This document shows, piece after piece, positions 46,173-56,002 of a stretch of 64,000 nucleotides of DNA. The notes below the pieces were generated by a model. That model made no database searches. It saw only the letters and a program-made list of their open reading frames with translations, and was not told the origin of the DNA. Each line of letters begins with the position of its first letter. Positions within the stretch are counted from its first letter, which is position 1. This stretch comes from an unidentified bacterial endosymbiont. GTDB taxonomy: Bacteria; Pseudomonadota; Gammaproteobacteria; Enterobacterales; Enterobacteriaceae. The stretch lies in NCBI RefSeq assembly GCF_918797525.1, contig NZ_OU963893.1:1860001-1924000 (forward strand), given 5' to 3'. The translations under genes and the position numbers were made by a program.

Positions 46173-47072
46173 TTACTCCATCATCTTCTCAATAGGCAGC
46201 ACCAGGATGGAGCTTGCGCCCAGCGCCTTCAGTTTTTCCATGGTTTCCCAGAACAGGGTTTCGCTGCTGACCATGTGCATCGCCACCCGCTGTTGGTCCC
46301 CTGCCAGCGGCAGGATTGTCGGGCGCTCGGCGCCTGGCAGCAGCGCAATGATGTCATCCAGACGCTCGGTAGGGGCATGCATCATGATGTATTTGGATTC
46401 ACGGGCCTGAATCACGCCCTGAATGCGGGTCAGCAGTCTGTCGATTAACTGCTGTTTGGCTTCGGCCATTTCGCCATCGCGCTGAATAAGACAGGCTTTG
46501 GAGCGGTAAATAACTTCCACTTCACGCAGGCCGTTGGCTTCCAGAGTTGCGCCAGTTGAGACGAGGTCGCAGATGGCATCCGCCAGGCCCGCGCGCGGAG
46601 CGACTTCGACAGAGCCGTTCAGCAAGCAGGATTTAAACTGTACGCCTTTTTGATCAAGGTAACGCTTTAACAGGTGAGGGTATGAGGTGGCGATACGTTT
46701 ACCGTCTAGCGCCGCCGGGCCATCCCATGCTTCATCTACCGGCGTTGCCAGCGACAGGCGGCAACCGCCAAAATCGAGGCGACGCAGGGTGAAGTAACGC
46801 GGATCTTCGCCCTGAGCCCGGCGGGTGAGCAACTCTTCTTCCAGCACGTTCTCGCCGATAATCCCCAGGTCAACCACCCCATCCATGACCAGACCCGGGA
46901 TATCGTCATCACGGACGCGCAGAATATCGATAGGCATATTTTCGGCCAGCGCAATCAGGCGCTGGGTGTGCAGATTAATTTTGATCCCGCAGCGGGCCAG
47001 CAGTTCGCGTGATTCGTCGCTCAAGCGGCCTGATTTTTGAATAGCTATGCGTAAACGTGCGTTATCTAACAT
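46173..47072 (-). CDS. hisG: HisG, ATP phosphoribosyltransferase
   Basis: First step of histidine synthesis and target of feedback inhibition by histidine. It has 299 residues, the length of the E. coli enzyme: [29 protein letters not shown], then [14 protein letters not shown] and [18 protein letters not shown], and a C-terminal regulatory domain. The frame is open upstream to 47204, but that reading covers the attenuator hairpin; the ATG at 47072 is the family start. Confidence 0.97.
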   Translation of the reverse strand: MLDNARLRIAIQKSGRLSDESRELLARCGIKINLHTQRLIALAENMPIDILRVRDDDIPGLVMDGVVDLGIIGENVLEEELLTRRAQGEDPRYFTLRRLDFGGCRLSLATPVDEAWDGPAALDGKRIATSYPHLLKRYLDQKGVQFKSCLLNGSVEVAPRAGLADAICDLVSTGATLEANGLREVEVIYRSKACLIQRDGEMAEAKQQLIDRLLTRIQGVIQARESKYIMMHAPTERLDDIIALLPGAERPTILPLAGDQQRVAMHMVSSETLFWETMEKLKALGASSILVLPIEKMME

Positions 47073-47116
47073 TCTATATTCCTTATTATCCTGTTGAACC
47101 TGGCTGATGACGTACC

Positions 47117-47159
47117 AAAAAAAAGCCCCCGGAAGAAGATCTTCCGGGGGCTTTTTTTT
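47117..47159 (-). terminator. his operon attenuator (terminator hairpin)
   Basis: On the minus strand a 12-bp GC-rich stem (GCCCCCGGAAGA with its complement) and a 3-base loop, extended by A-U pairs, ends in eight T. It sits between hisL and hisG. In the known mechanism, ribosome stalling at the hisL histidine codons when charged tRNA-His is scarce favours an antiterminator and lets RNA polymerase reach hisG. Confidence 0.96.
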
Positions 47160-47215
47160 GCGTTCTCGCACCACTGGAAGATCCAAATGTCTTCCAGCAC
47201 ACATCGCCTGAAAGA

Positions 47216-47266
47216 CTAATCAGGATGATGGTGGTGATGGTGGTTTTTAAATGGAACGCGTGTCAT
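47216..47266 (-). CDS. hisL: his operon leader peptide HisL
   Basis: A 16-residue leader peptide reading [16 protein letters not shown]. The six consecutive His codons are the sensor of the attenuator 57 bases downstream. E. coli HisL has seven His in a row with the same frame and length; here an Asn replaces the first and Pro replaces Gln at residue 5. Too short for ordinary gene finding. Confidence 0.95.
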   Translation of the reverse strand: MTRVPFKNHHHHHHPD

Positions 47267-47305
47267 ATGAATTCTCTTTGAATGCGTATGCCTCTGATGC
47301 CTTTT

Positions 47306-47335
47306 AACCTAAACCAGTTAGGCGCCAGAATGCAA
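47306..47335 (-). promoter_or_regulatory. his operon promoter
   Basis: On the minus strand, -35 TTGCAT (47335-47330) and -10 TAGGTT (47311-47306) separated by 18 bases, about 40 bases before hisL. The TAGGTT -10 box is as I recall it from the Salmonella his promoter, which is under stringent control by ppGpp. Confidence 0.75.
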
Positions 47336-47441
47336 GGGCTTTTAATGATCATTAATTCATTTCATAGTGATGCTATGAATTGTGTGTTCCCGAAGGCTGA
47401 CGTAGCCTTAATATAAATGTGTTAAAGCAGGGAGAATTTAT

Positions 47442-48266
47442 ATGAAAAAGGTCGCGATTGTCGGTTTAGGGTGGCTCGGAATGCCACTGGCAATGTCATT
47501 AGCCGTGAAAGGCTGGCAGGTCACCGGGAGTAAAACCACCGTGGATGGGGTGGAAGCGGCACGGATGTGCGGGATTGAAGGCGTCGAACTGCGTCTTGAA
47601 CCGGAGCTAATATGCGACTCTGACGACCTGGACGCATTAATGAACGTCGATGCGCTGGTCATTACTCTACCGGCACGACGCAGTGGCCCGGGTGAGACAT
47701 TTTATCTGCAGGCGATGCAGGAAATTGTCGATAGTGCGCTGGCGCACCGCATTCCGCGCATTATTTTTACCAGCTCAACGTCGGTTTACGGTGATGTTGA
47801 GGGGCTGGTGAAAGAGAGTACCGAGCGCCGCCCCGTGACGGCGAGTGGCAGGGTGCTGAAAGAACTGGAAGACTGGCTGCACAATCTCCCGGGCACCCAG
47901 GTGGATATCGTGCGTCTGGCGGGCCTGGTCGGCCCCGGGCGGCATCCTGGCCGCTTTTTTGCTGGAAAATCGGCGCCAGATGGACAACATGGCGTTAACC
48001 TTGTCCATCTGGACGATGTTATTGGCGCAATTGAGCTCCTCTTACAGGCTCCAAAAGGCGGGCACATCTATAATATCTGTGCGCCCTCGCACCCTGCGCG
48101 AAACACCTTTTATCCGCTAATGGCTCGTCAGTTGGGTCTGGCGGCGCCAGTATTTAGCGATGCGCAGGGTGAGAGTAAAGGCAAACGTATTGATGGCAAT
48201 CGAATTTGCCACGAGCTGGGTTTTGAATACCAGTATCCCGATCCGCTGGTGATGCCAATGGAATAA
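47442..48266 (+). CDS. yeeZ: YeeZ, NAD(P)-binding epimerase-like protein
   Basis: An atypical SDR of 274 residues, named YeeZ in E. coli and of unknown substrate. The dinucleotide-binding loop is VAIVGLGWLGMPLAMSLAVKGWQVTGS; ITLPARRSGPG and FTSSTSVYGDVEG follow. It is divergent from the his promoter. In E. coli the yefM-yoeB toxin-antitoxin pair lies between hisL and yeeZ; here only 175 bases of non-coding DNA do. The next gene, yeeY, follows by 41 bases. Confidence 0.9.
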   Translation: MKKVAIVGLGWLGMPLAMSLAVKGWQVTGSKTTVDGVEAARMCGIEGVELRLEPELICDSDDLDALMNVDALVITLPARRSGPGETFYLQAMQEIVDSALAHRIPRIIFTSSTSVYGDVEGLVKESTERRPVTASGRVLKELEDWLHNLPGTQVDIVRLAGLVGPGRHPGRFFAGKSAPDGQHGVNLVHLDDVIGAIELLLQAPKGGHIYNICAPSHPARNTFYPLMARQLGLAAPVFSDAQGESKGKRIDGNRICHELGFEYQYPDPLVMPME

Positions 48267-48307
48267 GGCCATCAATGGAGGCTACCGCATACCGGGAGGG
48301 GACGAAA

Positions 48308-49225
48308 ATGAAACCGCTGCTGGATGTTCTGATTATTCTGGATGCCCTGGAAAAAGAGGGGAGCTTTGCGGCAGCCTCGGCGAAGCTCTACAAAACCCCT
48401 TCGGCACTGAGCTATACCGTTCAAAAACTGGAAAGCGATCTTAATATTCAACTGCTCGATCGCTCCGGGCATCGCGCACGCTTTACCCGCACCGGGCAGA
48501 TGCTGCTGGAAAAGGGGCGGGATGTACTTCACACCGTCCGTGAGCTGGAAAAACAGGCCGTTAAGCTCCATCAGGGATGGGAGAACGAGCTGGTAATTGG
48601 CGTGGATGATACCTTTCCATTTTCACTCCTCGCGCCGCTGATTGAGGCATTTTACCAGCATCACAACGTGACCCGGCTGATTTTCATTAACGGCGTGCTG
48701 GGCGGCTCGTGGGAGGCTTTAACTCAGGGTAGGGCGGATATCATCGTTGGGGCGCTGCGCGAACCTCCCCAGTTGAGCGAGTTTGGGTTTGCTCGTCTCG
48801 GCGTTCTGGAACAGGTTTTTGTCGTCGCCTCACATCATCCGCTCGCTCAGGAAGCTGAGCCCATTAATCGCCGTACTATCAAAGGTTATCGCGCCATTGT
48901 GGTGGGTGACAGTTCTCTTGCGCAGTGTGCTGTCTCGTCGCAACTGCTTGATGAACAGGAGGCGATTACCGTCTTCGATTTCAAAACCAAGCTGGAATTG
49001 CAAATTAGCGGATTGGGTTGCGGTTATTTACCGCGTTATCTGGCACAGCGATTTATTGATAGCGGTGCGCTTGTTGAAAAACAGGTGCTCGGGCAAAGCA
49101 GTAATGAATCGGTATGGGTGGGCTGGAATGAACAAACCGCCGGGCTTGCCAGCGCCTGGTGGCGGGATGAGATTTTAGCAAATAGTGCTATCGCCGCTGT
49201 TTACACTCAGGCCAATGCTGGCTAA
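48308..49225 (+). CDS. yeeY: YeeY, LysR-type transcriptional regulator
   Basis: LysR-family regulator of 305 residues. The N-terminal winged helix-turn-helix is LLDVLIILDALEKEGSFAAASAKLYKTPSALSYTVQKLESDLNIQLLDRSG (about 4-54), followed by an effector-binding domain from about 90. The frame is open from 48275, but the ATG at 48308 follows GGGAGGGGACG and gives the E. coli N-terminus MKPLLDVL. Targets are unknown; the neighbour plaP is an obvious candidate by position. Confidence 0.92.
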   Translation: MKPLLDVLIILDALEKEGSFAAASAKLYKTPSALSYTVQKLESDLNIQLLDRSGHRARFTRTGQMLLEKGRDVLHTVRELEKQAVKLHQGWENELVIGVDDTFPFSLLAPLIEAFYQHHNVTRLIFINGVLGGSWEALTQGRADIIVGALREPPQLSEFGFARLGVLEQVFVVASHHPLAQEAEPINRRTIKGYRAIVVGDSSLAQCAVSSQLLDEQEAITVFDFKTKLELQISGLGCGYLPRYLAQRFIDSGALVEKQVLGQSSNESVWVGWNEQTAGLASAWWRDEILANSAIAAVYTQANAG

Positions 49226-49509
49226 TCAACCGGTTAGCGAAAATAATTTATTGTTGGCTTTCGCGAACTATTGCCTTTTGCCTCGGGAATAGGGCAAAAT
49301 GCCGCCGCTGCAAACAAATGAATAATCGACGATATAAAAGGCGTCGGTTATTTTTTTTTGCATGTACGAAACGAAACTAAAATCCAAGAGGCCGGGCTTC
49401 GTACCGGATAGATATTTACTAAAATCCGACAGTTGTTGTCGCTGAGGAATACTGAAAATGGGGCAATATTTCGCTTACGTGGCGGTTTTCACCGTAATGG
49501 AGAAAACCC

Positions 49510-50868
49510 ATGTCGCATAACGCAACTCCAAAAACCTCTCGCGTGGAATTACGTAAAACGCTTACGTTGATTCCGGTTGTTATGATGGGCCTTGCCTACA
49601 TGCAGCCAATGACGCTGTTCGATACGTTTGGTATCGTATCTGGCCTTACGGACGGTCATGTTGCAACGGCGTACGCCTTTGCGCTGGTCGCCATTCTCTT
49701 TACAGCGCTGAGCTACGGTAAACTGGTTCGCCGTTTCCCGTCAGCAGGCTCTGCATACACCTATGCTCAGAAATCCATTAGCCCGGCGGTTGGCTTTATG
49801 GTGGGCTGGTCATCTCTGCTGGACTACCTGTTCATGCCGATGATCAATATTCTGCTGGCAAAAATTTACTTCGAAGCGCTGGTACCTTCTGTACCCTCGT
49901 GGATCTTTGTTGTCGCGCTGGTGGCCTTTATGACCATCTCTAACCTGCGCAGCATTAAGACCGTTGCTAACTTCAATACTCTGATCGTTATCCTGCAGAT
50001 GGGCATCGTTGCCGTTATTGTGGGCATGATTATTTACGGTGTGATGCACGGTGAAGGTGCAGGTACGTTGACCAGCACCCGTCCGTTCTGGTCTGAAGGG
50101 GCGCACGTGGTACCGATGATTACCGGTGCGACTATCTTGTGCTTCTCGTTCCTGGGCTTCGACGGTATCTCTTCTCTCTCTGAAGAGACCAAAGACGCTG
50201 AGCGCGTGATCCCGAAAGCGATTTTCCTGACTGCGCTGATTGGCGGCCTGATCTTTATCGGCGCTTCCTACTTCCTGCAGCTCTATTTCCCGGATATCTC
50301 ACGCTTTAAAGACCCGGATGCGTCACAACCTGAAATCATGCTTTATGTGGCCGGTAAAACCTTCCAGTGGGGCGTGTTGATCTTCTCCAGCGTGACCGTA
50401 CTGGCATCCGGTATGGCCGCGCATGCGGGCGTTTCCCGTCTGATGTATGTGATGGGCCGCGACGGCGTATTCCCGACCCGCTTCTTCGGCTATGTTCATC
50501 CGAAATGGCGTACTCCGGCATGGAACGTGCTGCTGGTTGGGGTGATTGCCCTGCTGGCGATTAAATTCGACCTGGTGACGGCAACCGCGCTGATTAACTT
50601 CGGTGCGCTGGTGGCCTTCACTTTTGTTAACCTCTCTGTGATCTCTCAGTTCTGGATCCGTGAGAAACGCAACAAGACGCTGAAAGACCACCTCAACTAT
50701 CTGCTCCTGCCAGTGTGTGGTGCTCTGACCGTGGGCGCACTGTGGATTAACCTGGAAGAGAGCTCTATGGTTCTGGGTCTTATCTGGGGCGCTATTGGCC
50801 TGATTTACCTGGCATGCGTAACCAAAAGCTTCCGCAACCCGGTACCTCAGTACGAAGACGTCGCATAA
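49510..50868 (+). CDS. plaP: PlaP (YeeF), putrescine importer
   Basis: APC-family amino acid/polyamine transporter of 452 residues with about twelve membrane segments. The N-terminus [38 protein letters not shown] and the [27 protein letters not shown] loop are characteristic. E. coli PlaP is a low-affinity putrescine importer. A GGAG precedes the ATG by 9 bases. The 284-bp upstream gap has two A/T-rich stems but no clear operator. In E. coli yeeD-yeeE lie between sbcB and plaP; they are absent. Confidence 0.94.
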   Translation: MSHNATPKTSRVELRKTLTLIPVVMMGLAYMQPMTLFDTFGIVSGLTDGHVATAYAFALVAILFTALSYGKLVRRFPSAGSAYTYAQKSISPAVGFMVGWSSLLDYLFMPMINILLAKIYFEALVPSVPSWIFVVALVAFMTISNLRSIKTVANFNTLIVILQMGIVAVIVGMIIYGVMHGEGAGTLTSTRPFWSEGAHVVPMITGATILCFSFLGFDGISSLSEETKDAERVIPKAIFLTALIGGLIFIGASYFLQLYFPDISRFKDPDASQPEIMLYVAGKTFQWGVLIFSSVTVLASGMAAHAGVSRLMYVMGRDGVFPTRFFGYVHPKWRTPAWNVLLVGVIALLAIKFDLVTATALINFGALVAFTFVNLSVISQFWIREKRNKTLKDHLNYLLLPVCGALTVGALWINLEESSMVLGLIWGAIGLIYLACVTKSFRNPVPQYEDVA

Positions 50869-50886
50869 GCGCAACGACACAGGGTA

Positions 50887-50925
50887 AAAAAAACCGGAGA
50901 TTAATTTTTCTCCGGTTTTTTTATG
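50887..50925. terminator. Bidirectional terminator between plaP and sbcB
   Basis: A perfect 10-bp stem AAACCGGAGA / TCTCCGGTTT around an 8-base loop, flanked by A and T runs, lies between two convergent genes and should act in both directions. Confidence 0.93.
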
Positions 50926-50933
50926 CCTGCCCT

Positions 50934-52358
50934 TCAGACAATCTCTTGTGCGTACTGGAACAGCGCTTTCAATAACACCTGCTTTTCCGCATCGCCTTCA
51001 TACTGGTTGTACAGCGATTCCAGCTCCTGAGCATAGCTGTGCAGGAATTCGGGGGTAAACACATTGCGGCGATGCTGCAGCCAACGCGCCTGCTCTGTTT
51101 CGTCCAGCGTGCCGGGATAGTTACGGGCGCGGTAGTTAAACATCAGTTTTTCGATGCGCTTATCTGCAAAGGTAATATCCAGCGCCGGCAAATTCCGCGG
51201 CTCGGTTTGCAGCACGATATTCATGGCTGCCCGGTCAGCATCGCTAAAGAAGCCGTTATACAACTGCGTGTCGATGTTGTCTGATGGCACAAAGGGCTCG
51301 GCTTCAGCGAAGATAGCGACCACTTTCTCACGCACCTGCGGGTTGTCGCGCAGCACTTTCAGGTTATCGAGACAATGTTGGCGATTAATGCCGAGGCGAT
51401 CGGCATCTTCCGGGCGCAGCGTATTGGCCTGCGCCAGTACCGGACATTTATTGATATGCACCAGTTTAACCGGAACTGCTGGCAGGTCGCCCAGCGCTTC
51501 TTTCGACGTATAGAGGCGTTCACGCAGGGCATCGCTGTCGAGTTCCAGCAGTGGCGAGATGTCACCGGCTAAATCGACCATAATCACCGCATTGCGGTTG
51601 TCAGGGTGCCAGGCCAGCGGGGCGACCCAACTGGTATTGCCGCGCCAGGCGCCGAACATACCGGAAATATGGACCAGTGGTTTCATCTGCGGCACATCAA
51701 TCAGCGTGGTGAGCTTGTGCTTGCTGCGGTGGCTCAACAGATAGTCAAACAGCCGTGGCTGAGCGGTTTTAATAAGCTTCGCCATCGCAATAGTGGCATA
51801 GACGTCCGCCATCGCATCGTGAGCATTGCTATGCTCAATGCCGTTGGCACGCGTCAGGTGTTCAAGCCTGAAGCTGGGCATTCCGTCATCGTTTTCCGGC
51901 CAGATGATACCTTCAGGGCGCAGGGCATAGCAGGCGCGCATAATGTCGAGCAAGTCCCAGCGCGAATTGCGATTTTGCCAGCTCCAGGCATAAGGATCGT
52001 AAAAGTTGCGATAGAAAATATTGCGCGTTACTTCATCATCAAAGCGGATGTTGTTGTAACCCACTACGCAGGTATTGGGAACAGTAAACAGGTCATGGAT
52101 ACGCCCGGCAAACTCCGCCTCGTTAACGCCTTTCTCCCGCGCTTCCTGGGGCGTTATCCCGGTCACCATCACGGCACCAGGCTGCGGCAGGTAATCATCG
52201 GCAGGTTTGCAGTAAAAGACCTCGGGCTCGCCAATGATGTTGAATTCGTCGTCGGTACGGATGGCGGCAAATTGCGCCGGTCTGTCCAGCGCCGGATGCG
52301 TGCCAAAGGTTTCATAATCATGGAACAAAAAAGTCGGGCGTACGGCAGAGTCAGACAC
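50934..52358 (-). CDS. sbcB: SbcB, exodeoxyribonuclease I
   Basis: Processive 3'-5' single-strand DNA exonuclease of the DEDD family. The first catalytic motif is HDYETFG near residue 15; YNNIRFDDEVTRNIFYRNFYDPYAW and the SNAHDAMADVYATIAMA motif follow, then the C-terminal SH3-like and helical exonuclease I domains. The frame opens with an ATG at 52370, but that codon touches its own AGG; the GTG at 52358 has AGGATGG at proper spacing and gives 474 residues starting MSDSAVRPTFLFH, closest to E. coli (475). Confidence 0.93.
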   Translation of the reverse strand: MSDSAVRPTFLFHDYETFGTHPALDRPAQFAAIRTDDEFNIIGEPEVFYCKPADDYLPQPGAVMVTGITPQEAREKGVNEAEFAGRIHDLFTVPNTCVVGYNNIRFDDEVTRNIFYRNFYDPYAWSWQNRNSRWDLLDIMRACYALRPEGIIWPENDDGMPSFRLEHLTRANGIEHSNAHDAMADVYATIAMAKLIKTAQPRLFDYLLSHRSKHKLTTLIDVPQMKPLVHISGMFGAWRGNTSWVAPLAWHPDNRNAVIMVDLAGDISPLLELDSDALRERLYTSKEALGDLPAVPVKLVHINKCPVLAQANTLRPEDADRLGINRQHCLDNLKVLRDNPQVREKVVAIFAEAEPFVPSDNIDTQLYNGFFSDADRAAMNIVLQTEPRNLPALDITFADKRIEKLMFNYRARNYPGTLDETEQARWLQHRRNVFTPEFLHSYAQELESLYNQYEGDAEKQVLLKALFQYAQEIV

Positions 52359-52568
52359 CAGTAATACCATCCTGTTAAATATTGACGTCTCTATGGTAAA
52401 CGATCGTCGAGGGCAGGCCGAACAAAAAGCATCTAAAGATGAGAAATTTGCGCGTCGCCTTCAAATAAATACAGGCTGTCTGTCACATTTATTTGCAATT
52501 AAGCCAGGTAACGACAGCAGAACTGCCGTAAAAAGGGCAACGTTTTTTAATGACCTGAGGATATACCG

Positions 52569-53735
52569 TTGAATCGCCGTCTGTTTATTGCTGTCACTTT
52601 ACTCGCTTCAAGTATTTCATCTGCACTGGCGGCCGACCCGCTGGATTTCTCCCCGCAGCCTCCTGCTATCCAGGCAGGCTCCTGGGTGCTGATGGATTAC
52701 ACTACTGGTCAGATCTTAACGGCGGGCAACGAACATCAACAACGTAATCCGGCGAGCCTCACCAAACTGATGACGGGCTACGTCGTCGACCGAGCCATTG
52801 ATAGCCATCGCATTACGCCGGATGACGTTGTGACCGTCGGTCGCGATGCGTGGGCCAAAGGTAACCCGGTATTTGACGGCTCATCGCTGATGTTTCTGAA
52901 ACCCGGCGACCGCGTGACCGTACGCGACCTGAGCCGCGGCCTGATTGTTGACTCGGGTAATGACGCCTGCGTAGCGCTGGCGGACCATGTAGCCGGTGGA
53001 CAGCCACAGTTCGTCAAGATGATGAATGACTACGTCCAAAAGCTAAACCTGCGCGATACCCACTTTGAAACCGTGCACGGTCTGGATGCGCCAGGCCAGC
53101 ACAGTTCCGCCTACGACCTGGCCGTACTGTCCCGGGCCATCATTCATGGTGAACCCGAGTTCTACCACATGTACAGCGAAAAGAGCCTCACCTGGAACGG
53201 GATCACCCAGCAAAATCGTAATGGCCTGCTGTGGGATAAGACCCTGAACGTTGACGGCCTGAAAACGGGGCATACCTCTGGCGCGGGCTTTAATCTGATT
53301 GCCTCGGCGGTTGATGGCCAACGTCGTTTAATCGCTGTGATTATGGGGGGCGAGAGTCCGAAAGGGCGTGAGGATCAGGCGCGTAAATTACTGCACTGGG
53401 GCCAACAAAACTTCGATACCGTGCAGATCCTGCATAAGGGTAAAAAAGTGGGAACAGAACGGATCTGGTACGGTGATAAAGAGCAGGTGACACTGGGAAC
53501 CGATCAGGACTTCTGGCTGGCGTTACCGAAATCGGAAGTGCCTAATATAAAGGCCAAATACGTGCTGGATAAAAAAGAGCTGGACGCGCCAATCGCCAGC
53601 CATCAGCGAGTCGGTGAAATTCAGCTTTACGATCGGGATAAAGTGGTCGCGCACTGGCCTCTGGTTACGCTGGAAGCGGTGGAGAAAGGCGGGATGTTCT
53701 CGCGCATGAGCGACTATTTGCACCATAAACTCTGA
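52569..53735 (+). CDS. dacD: DacD, D-alanyl-D-alanine carboxypeptidase (PBP6b)
   Basis: Low-molecular-mass penicillin-binding protein that trims the terminal D-Ala of peptidoglycan stem peptides in the periplasm. It has 388 residues: signal peptide to about ALA-20, then SLTK (Ser63-Lys66), SGN (129-131) and KTG (232-234), the three active-site motifs, and a C-terminal beta domain ending in an amphipathic helix (MFSRMSDYLHHKL) for membrane binding. The start is TTG at 52569, supported by GAGGA 8 bases upstream and a signal sequence directly after it. Confidence 0.94.
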   Translation: MNRRLFIAVTLLASSISSALAADPLDFSPQPPAIQAGSWVLMDYTTGQILTAGNEHQQRNPASLTKLMTGYVVDRAIDSHRITPDDVVTVGRDAWAKGNPVFDGSSLMFLKPGDRVTVRDLSRGLIVDSGNDACVALADHVAGGQPQFVKMMNDYVQKLNLRDTHFETVHGLDAPGQHSSAYDLAVLSRAIIHGEPEFYHMYSEKSLTWNGITQQNRNGLLWDKTLNVDGLKTGHTSGAGFNLIASAVDGQRRLIAVIMGGESPKGREDQARKLLHWGQQNFDTVQILHKGKKVGTERIWYGDKEQVTLGTDQDFWLALPKSEVPNIKAKYVLDKKELDAPIASHQRVGEIQLYDRDKVVAHWPLVTLEAVEKGGMFSRMSDYLHHKL

Positions 53736-53805
53736 CGACCGCAGCCAGACGTGAAGAGTAGACTGGCAGGGTTGCGAGTCTGCTCGCATAATAAATATTG
53801 CGCAT

Positions 53806-53849
53806 TTGCTGAACATTTGAAATCTGCTTTATAATGTATGTATATACAG
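53806..53849 (+). promoter_or_regulatory. SOS promoter of sbmC with LexA box
   Basis: A -10 TATAAT (53830-53835) with a moderate -35 TTGCTG (53806-53811, spacer 18) overlaps ATGTATGTATATACAG (53834-53849), which fits the LexA box CTGT-N8-ACAG except for the first base. LexA bound here would block the promoter; DNA damage would open it. It is 17 bases before the sbmC start. Confidence 0.9.
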
Positions 53850-53866
53850 TAATTAACGGAGGCAGT

Positions 53867-54340
53867 ATGGACTACAGCATTAAGCAGCAACAAAAACGAA
53901 AGATTGCCGGTTTTCATCTGGTTGGTCCGTGGGAAAAGACGGTAAAGCAAGGCTTTGAACAGCTGGCTATGTGGGTCAATGGGCGTCATATTCAGCCGCT
54001 GGAGTGGGTTGCGGTTTATTACGATAATCCGGATGAAGTGCCTGCTGAAAAGTTGCGTTGCGATACCGCCGTCACGGTTGCGGAGGATTTCGTTATTCCT
54101 GAGAACAGCGAAGGGGTTACGTTGACTGAAATCGCTGCCGGTGATTATGCCCTGGCGACAGCACGCGTCGAAAACCATGATTTCGCCACGCCCTGGAAGC
54201 AGTTTTTTAATTCCCTCCTTGAGGACAACAAATTCCAGATCGCGCCAAAAGCGTGCTTCGAGCGCTATCTCAATGATGGCAACGCGGATGGCTACTGGGA
54301 TATTGAGATGTTCGTCCCGGTAGAGCATAAAGCGGGTTAA
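53867..54340 (+). CDS. sbmC: SbmC (GyrI), DNA gyrase inhibitor
   Basis: A GyrI-like protein of 157 residues that binds DNA gyrase and protects against microcin B17 and some gyrase poisons. Recognisable segments: [51 protein letters not shown] and [12 protein letters not shown]. The frame is open to 53834 but that part covers the LexA box; ATG at 53867 with GGAGG upstream is the correct start. SOS induction is expected from the operator. Confidence 0.93.
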   Translation: MDYSIKQQQKRKIAGFHLVGPWEKTVKQGFEQLAMWVNGRHIQPLEWVAVYYDNPDEVPAEKLRCDTAVTVAEDFVIPENSEGVTLTEIAAGDYALATARVENHDFATPWKQFFNSLLEDNKFQIAPKACFERYLNDGNADGYWDIEMFVPVEHKAG

Positions 54341-54432
54341 CCATGCTGAGTGTGGGGTTTTTCACTCGGGTATGATCCACCCGGCTAAAAACGCAGTACA
54401 ATCGGAGTTTGCTGAGTAGCTGGAGAGCGGGT

Positions 54433-55491
54433 GTGCGTCCCGACAAATCTTTAACGCCGTTTGAAATTCGGTTGTACCGACATTACCGCGTGGTGCATGG
54501 GTGCCGCATCGCGCTGGCATTCGTGTTGACGTTTGTGCTGGTCCGTTTACTGGAGGTACCGGAGGGGACGTGGCCGCTGATCACGCTGGTGGTGATCATG
54601 GGGCCTATCTCATTTTGGGGCAACGTTGTTCCGCGCGCCTTTGAGCGTATTGGCGGTACCGTTTTAGGCTCCGCGCTGGGGCTTATTGCCCTTAAGCTTG
54701 AGCTTATCTCATTCCCGGTAATGCTGGCGTGGTGCGCCGGGGCAATGTTCCTCTGCGGCTGGCTGGCGTTGGGCAAAAAGCCGTATCAGGCGCTGCTCAT
54801 CGGTATCACCCTCTCTGTCGTCGTCGGAGCCCCTGCGGGTGATATGACGACCGCTCTGTGGCGAAGCGGGGACGTCATTCTCGGCTCATTATTAGCCATG
54901 CTCTTTACTGGTATCTGGTCGCAACGCGCTTTTATCCACTGGCGCATTCAGATGGCACACTACGTCACGGCGTTTAATCGGGTCTATCAAGCCGGTTTTT
55001 CACCGAACCTGGTCGAACGCCCGCATCTGGAGAAGCATCTACAACAGATCCTCAATGATGTGGTCAACATGCGCGGCTTGATTACCCCAGCCAGTAAAGA
55101 AACGCGTATCCAGAAAGCGATTTTCGAAGCGATTCAAACGGTAAGCCGCAATCTGGTTTGTATGCTCGAATTGCAAATCAATGCGCACTGGGCTTCACGT
55201 CCCAGCCACCTGTTAATGCTTAACGCCCAGACGCTGAAAGAGACGCAGCAGATGACGCAGCAAACCCTTCTGACCATCGCCCACGCGCTGTATGAAGGAA
55301 ATCCGCAGCCTATACTGGCTAACAGTGAGCGTCTTACTGAGATCGTTACCGAACTCAAACAGTTGATGAATGAGCGGCAAGGGGATAACGTGGCCGAAAC
55401 GCCTATTCATGGCTACGTCTGGTTGAGCATGGAGCTGGCGCGGCAGCTTGAGCTGCTGTCGCATCTTATTTGCCGGGCACTGCGCAAATAA
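54433..55491 (+). CDS. yeeA: YeeA, FUSC-family inner membrane protein
   Basis: A 352-residue protein of the FUSC (aromatic acid exporter-like) group. The N-terminal half has about six hydrophobic segments (residues 25-160, with MGPISFWGNVVPRAFERIGGT and FLCGWLALGKKPYQALLIG); the C-terminal half is cytoplasmic and helical. The frame opens at a TTG at 54409, but the GTG at 54433 with GGAGAG a few bases before gives MRPDKSLTPFEIRLYRHYR and the exact E. coli length. Function unknown. Confidence 0.88.
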   Translation: MRPDKSLTPFEIRLYRHYRVVHGCRIALAFVLTFVLVRLLEVPEGTWPLITLVVIMGPISFWGNVVPRAFERIGGTVLGSALGLIALKLELISFPVMLAWCAGAMFLCGWLALGKKPYQALLIGITLSVVVGAPAGDMTTALWRSGDVILGSLLAMLFTGIWSQRAFIHWRIQMAHYVTAFNRVYQAGFSPNLVERPHLEKHLQQILNDVVNMRGLITPASKETRIQKAIFEAIQTVSRNLVCMLELQINAHWASRPSHLLMLNAQTLKETQQMTQQTLLTIAHALYEGNPQPILANSERLTEIVTELKQLMNERQGDNVAETPIHGYVWLSMELARQLELLSHLICRALRK

Positions 55492-55666
55492 AACGCTGCC
55501 ATTTCCTTATGTGACGCGTGCTGCTTCGATTCAGCAGCAATTGGGGTTATGATAGCTTTACAGTATGACGGGTTTAGTCATTGTCATTCGCGGTCGCTGT
55601 CAGTAAGGTTACTGTTACAACGGTTGCTTTAACGAATCCGAATCTCACATTATCAGGGGTGTAAAA

Positions 55667-56002
55667 ATGGAAACTACCAAGCCTTCGTTCCAGGATGTTC
55701 TGGAATTCGTCCGCCTGTTCCGCCGCAAAAACAAACTGCAGCGTGAAATCCAGGACGTTGAGAAGAAGATCCGTGACAACCAAAAACGCGTTCTGCTGCT
55801 CGATAACCTGAGCGACTACATCAAGCCAGGAATGAGCGTTGAAGCTATTCAGGGCATCATCGCTAGCATGAAAACCGACTACGAAGATCGCGTGGATGAC
55901 TACATCATCAAAAACGCGGAACTCTCTAAAGAACGTCGCGACATCTCTAAGAAACTGAAGGTGATGGGCGAAATCAAAAACGGCGAAGCAAAAGGCGAGT
56001 AA
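55667..56002 (+). CDS. yeeX: YeeX, DUF496 family protein
   Basis: A small charged protein of 111 residues, nearly identical to E. coli YeeX, with a probable coiled coil at residues 19-45 ([20 protein letters not shown]). Its role is not known. In E. coli K-12 the CP4-44 prophage lies next to this gene; here the flank is also a mobile-element region. It is the last gene of the collinear block with E. coli. Confidence 0.95.
   Translation: METTKPSFQDVLEFVRLFRRKNKLQREIQDVEKKIRDNQKRVLLLDNLSDYIKPGMSVEAIQGIIASMKTDYEDRVDDYIIKNAELSKERRDISKKLKVMGEIKNGEAKGE

Noticed and set aside
47221..47240. Run of CAC/CAT-like repeats (GATGGTGGTGATGGTGGT) as a microsatellite
   Set aside because: It is the complement of the His codons in hisL, fully explained by the leader peptide.
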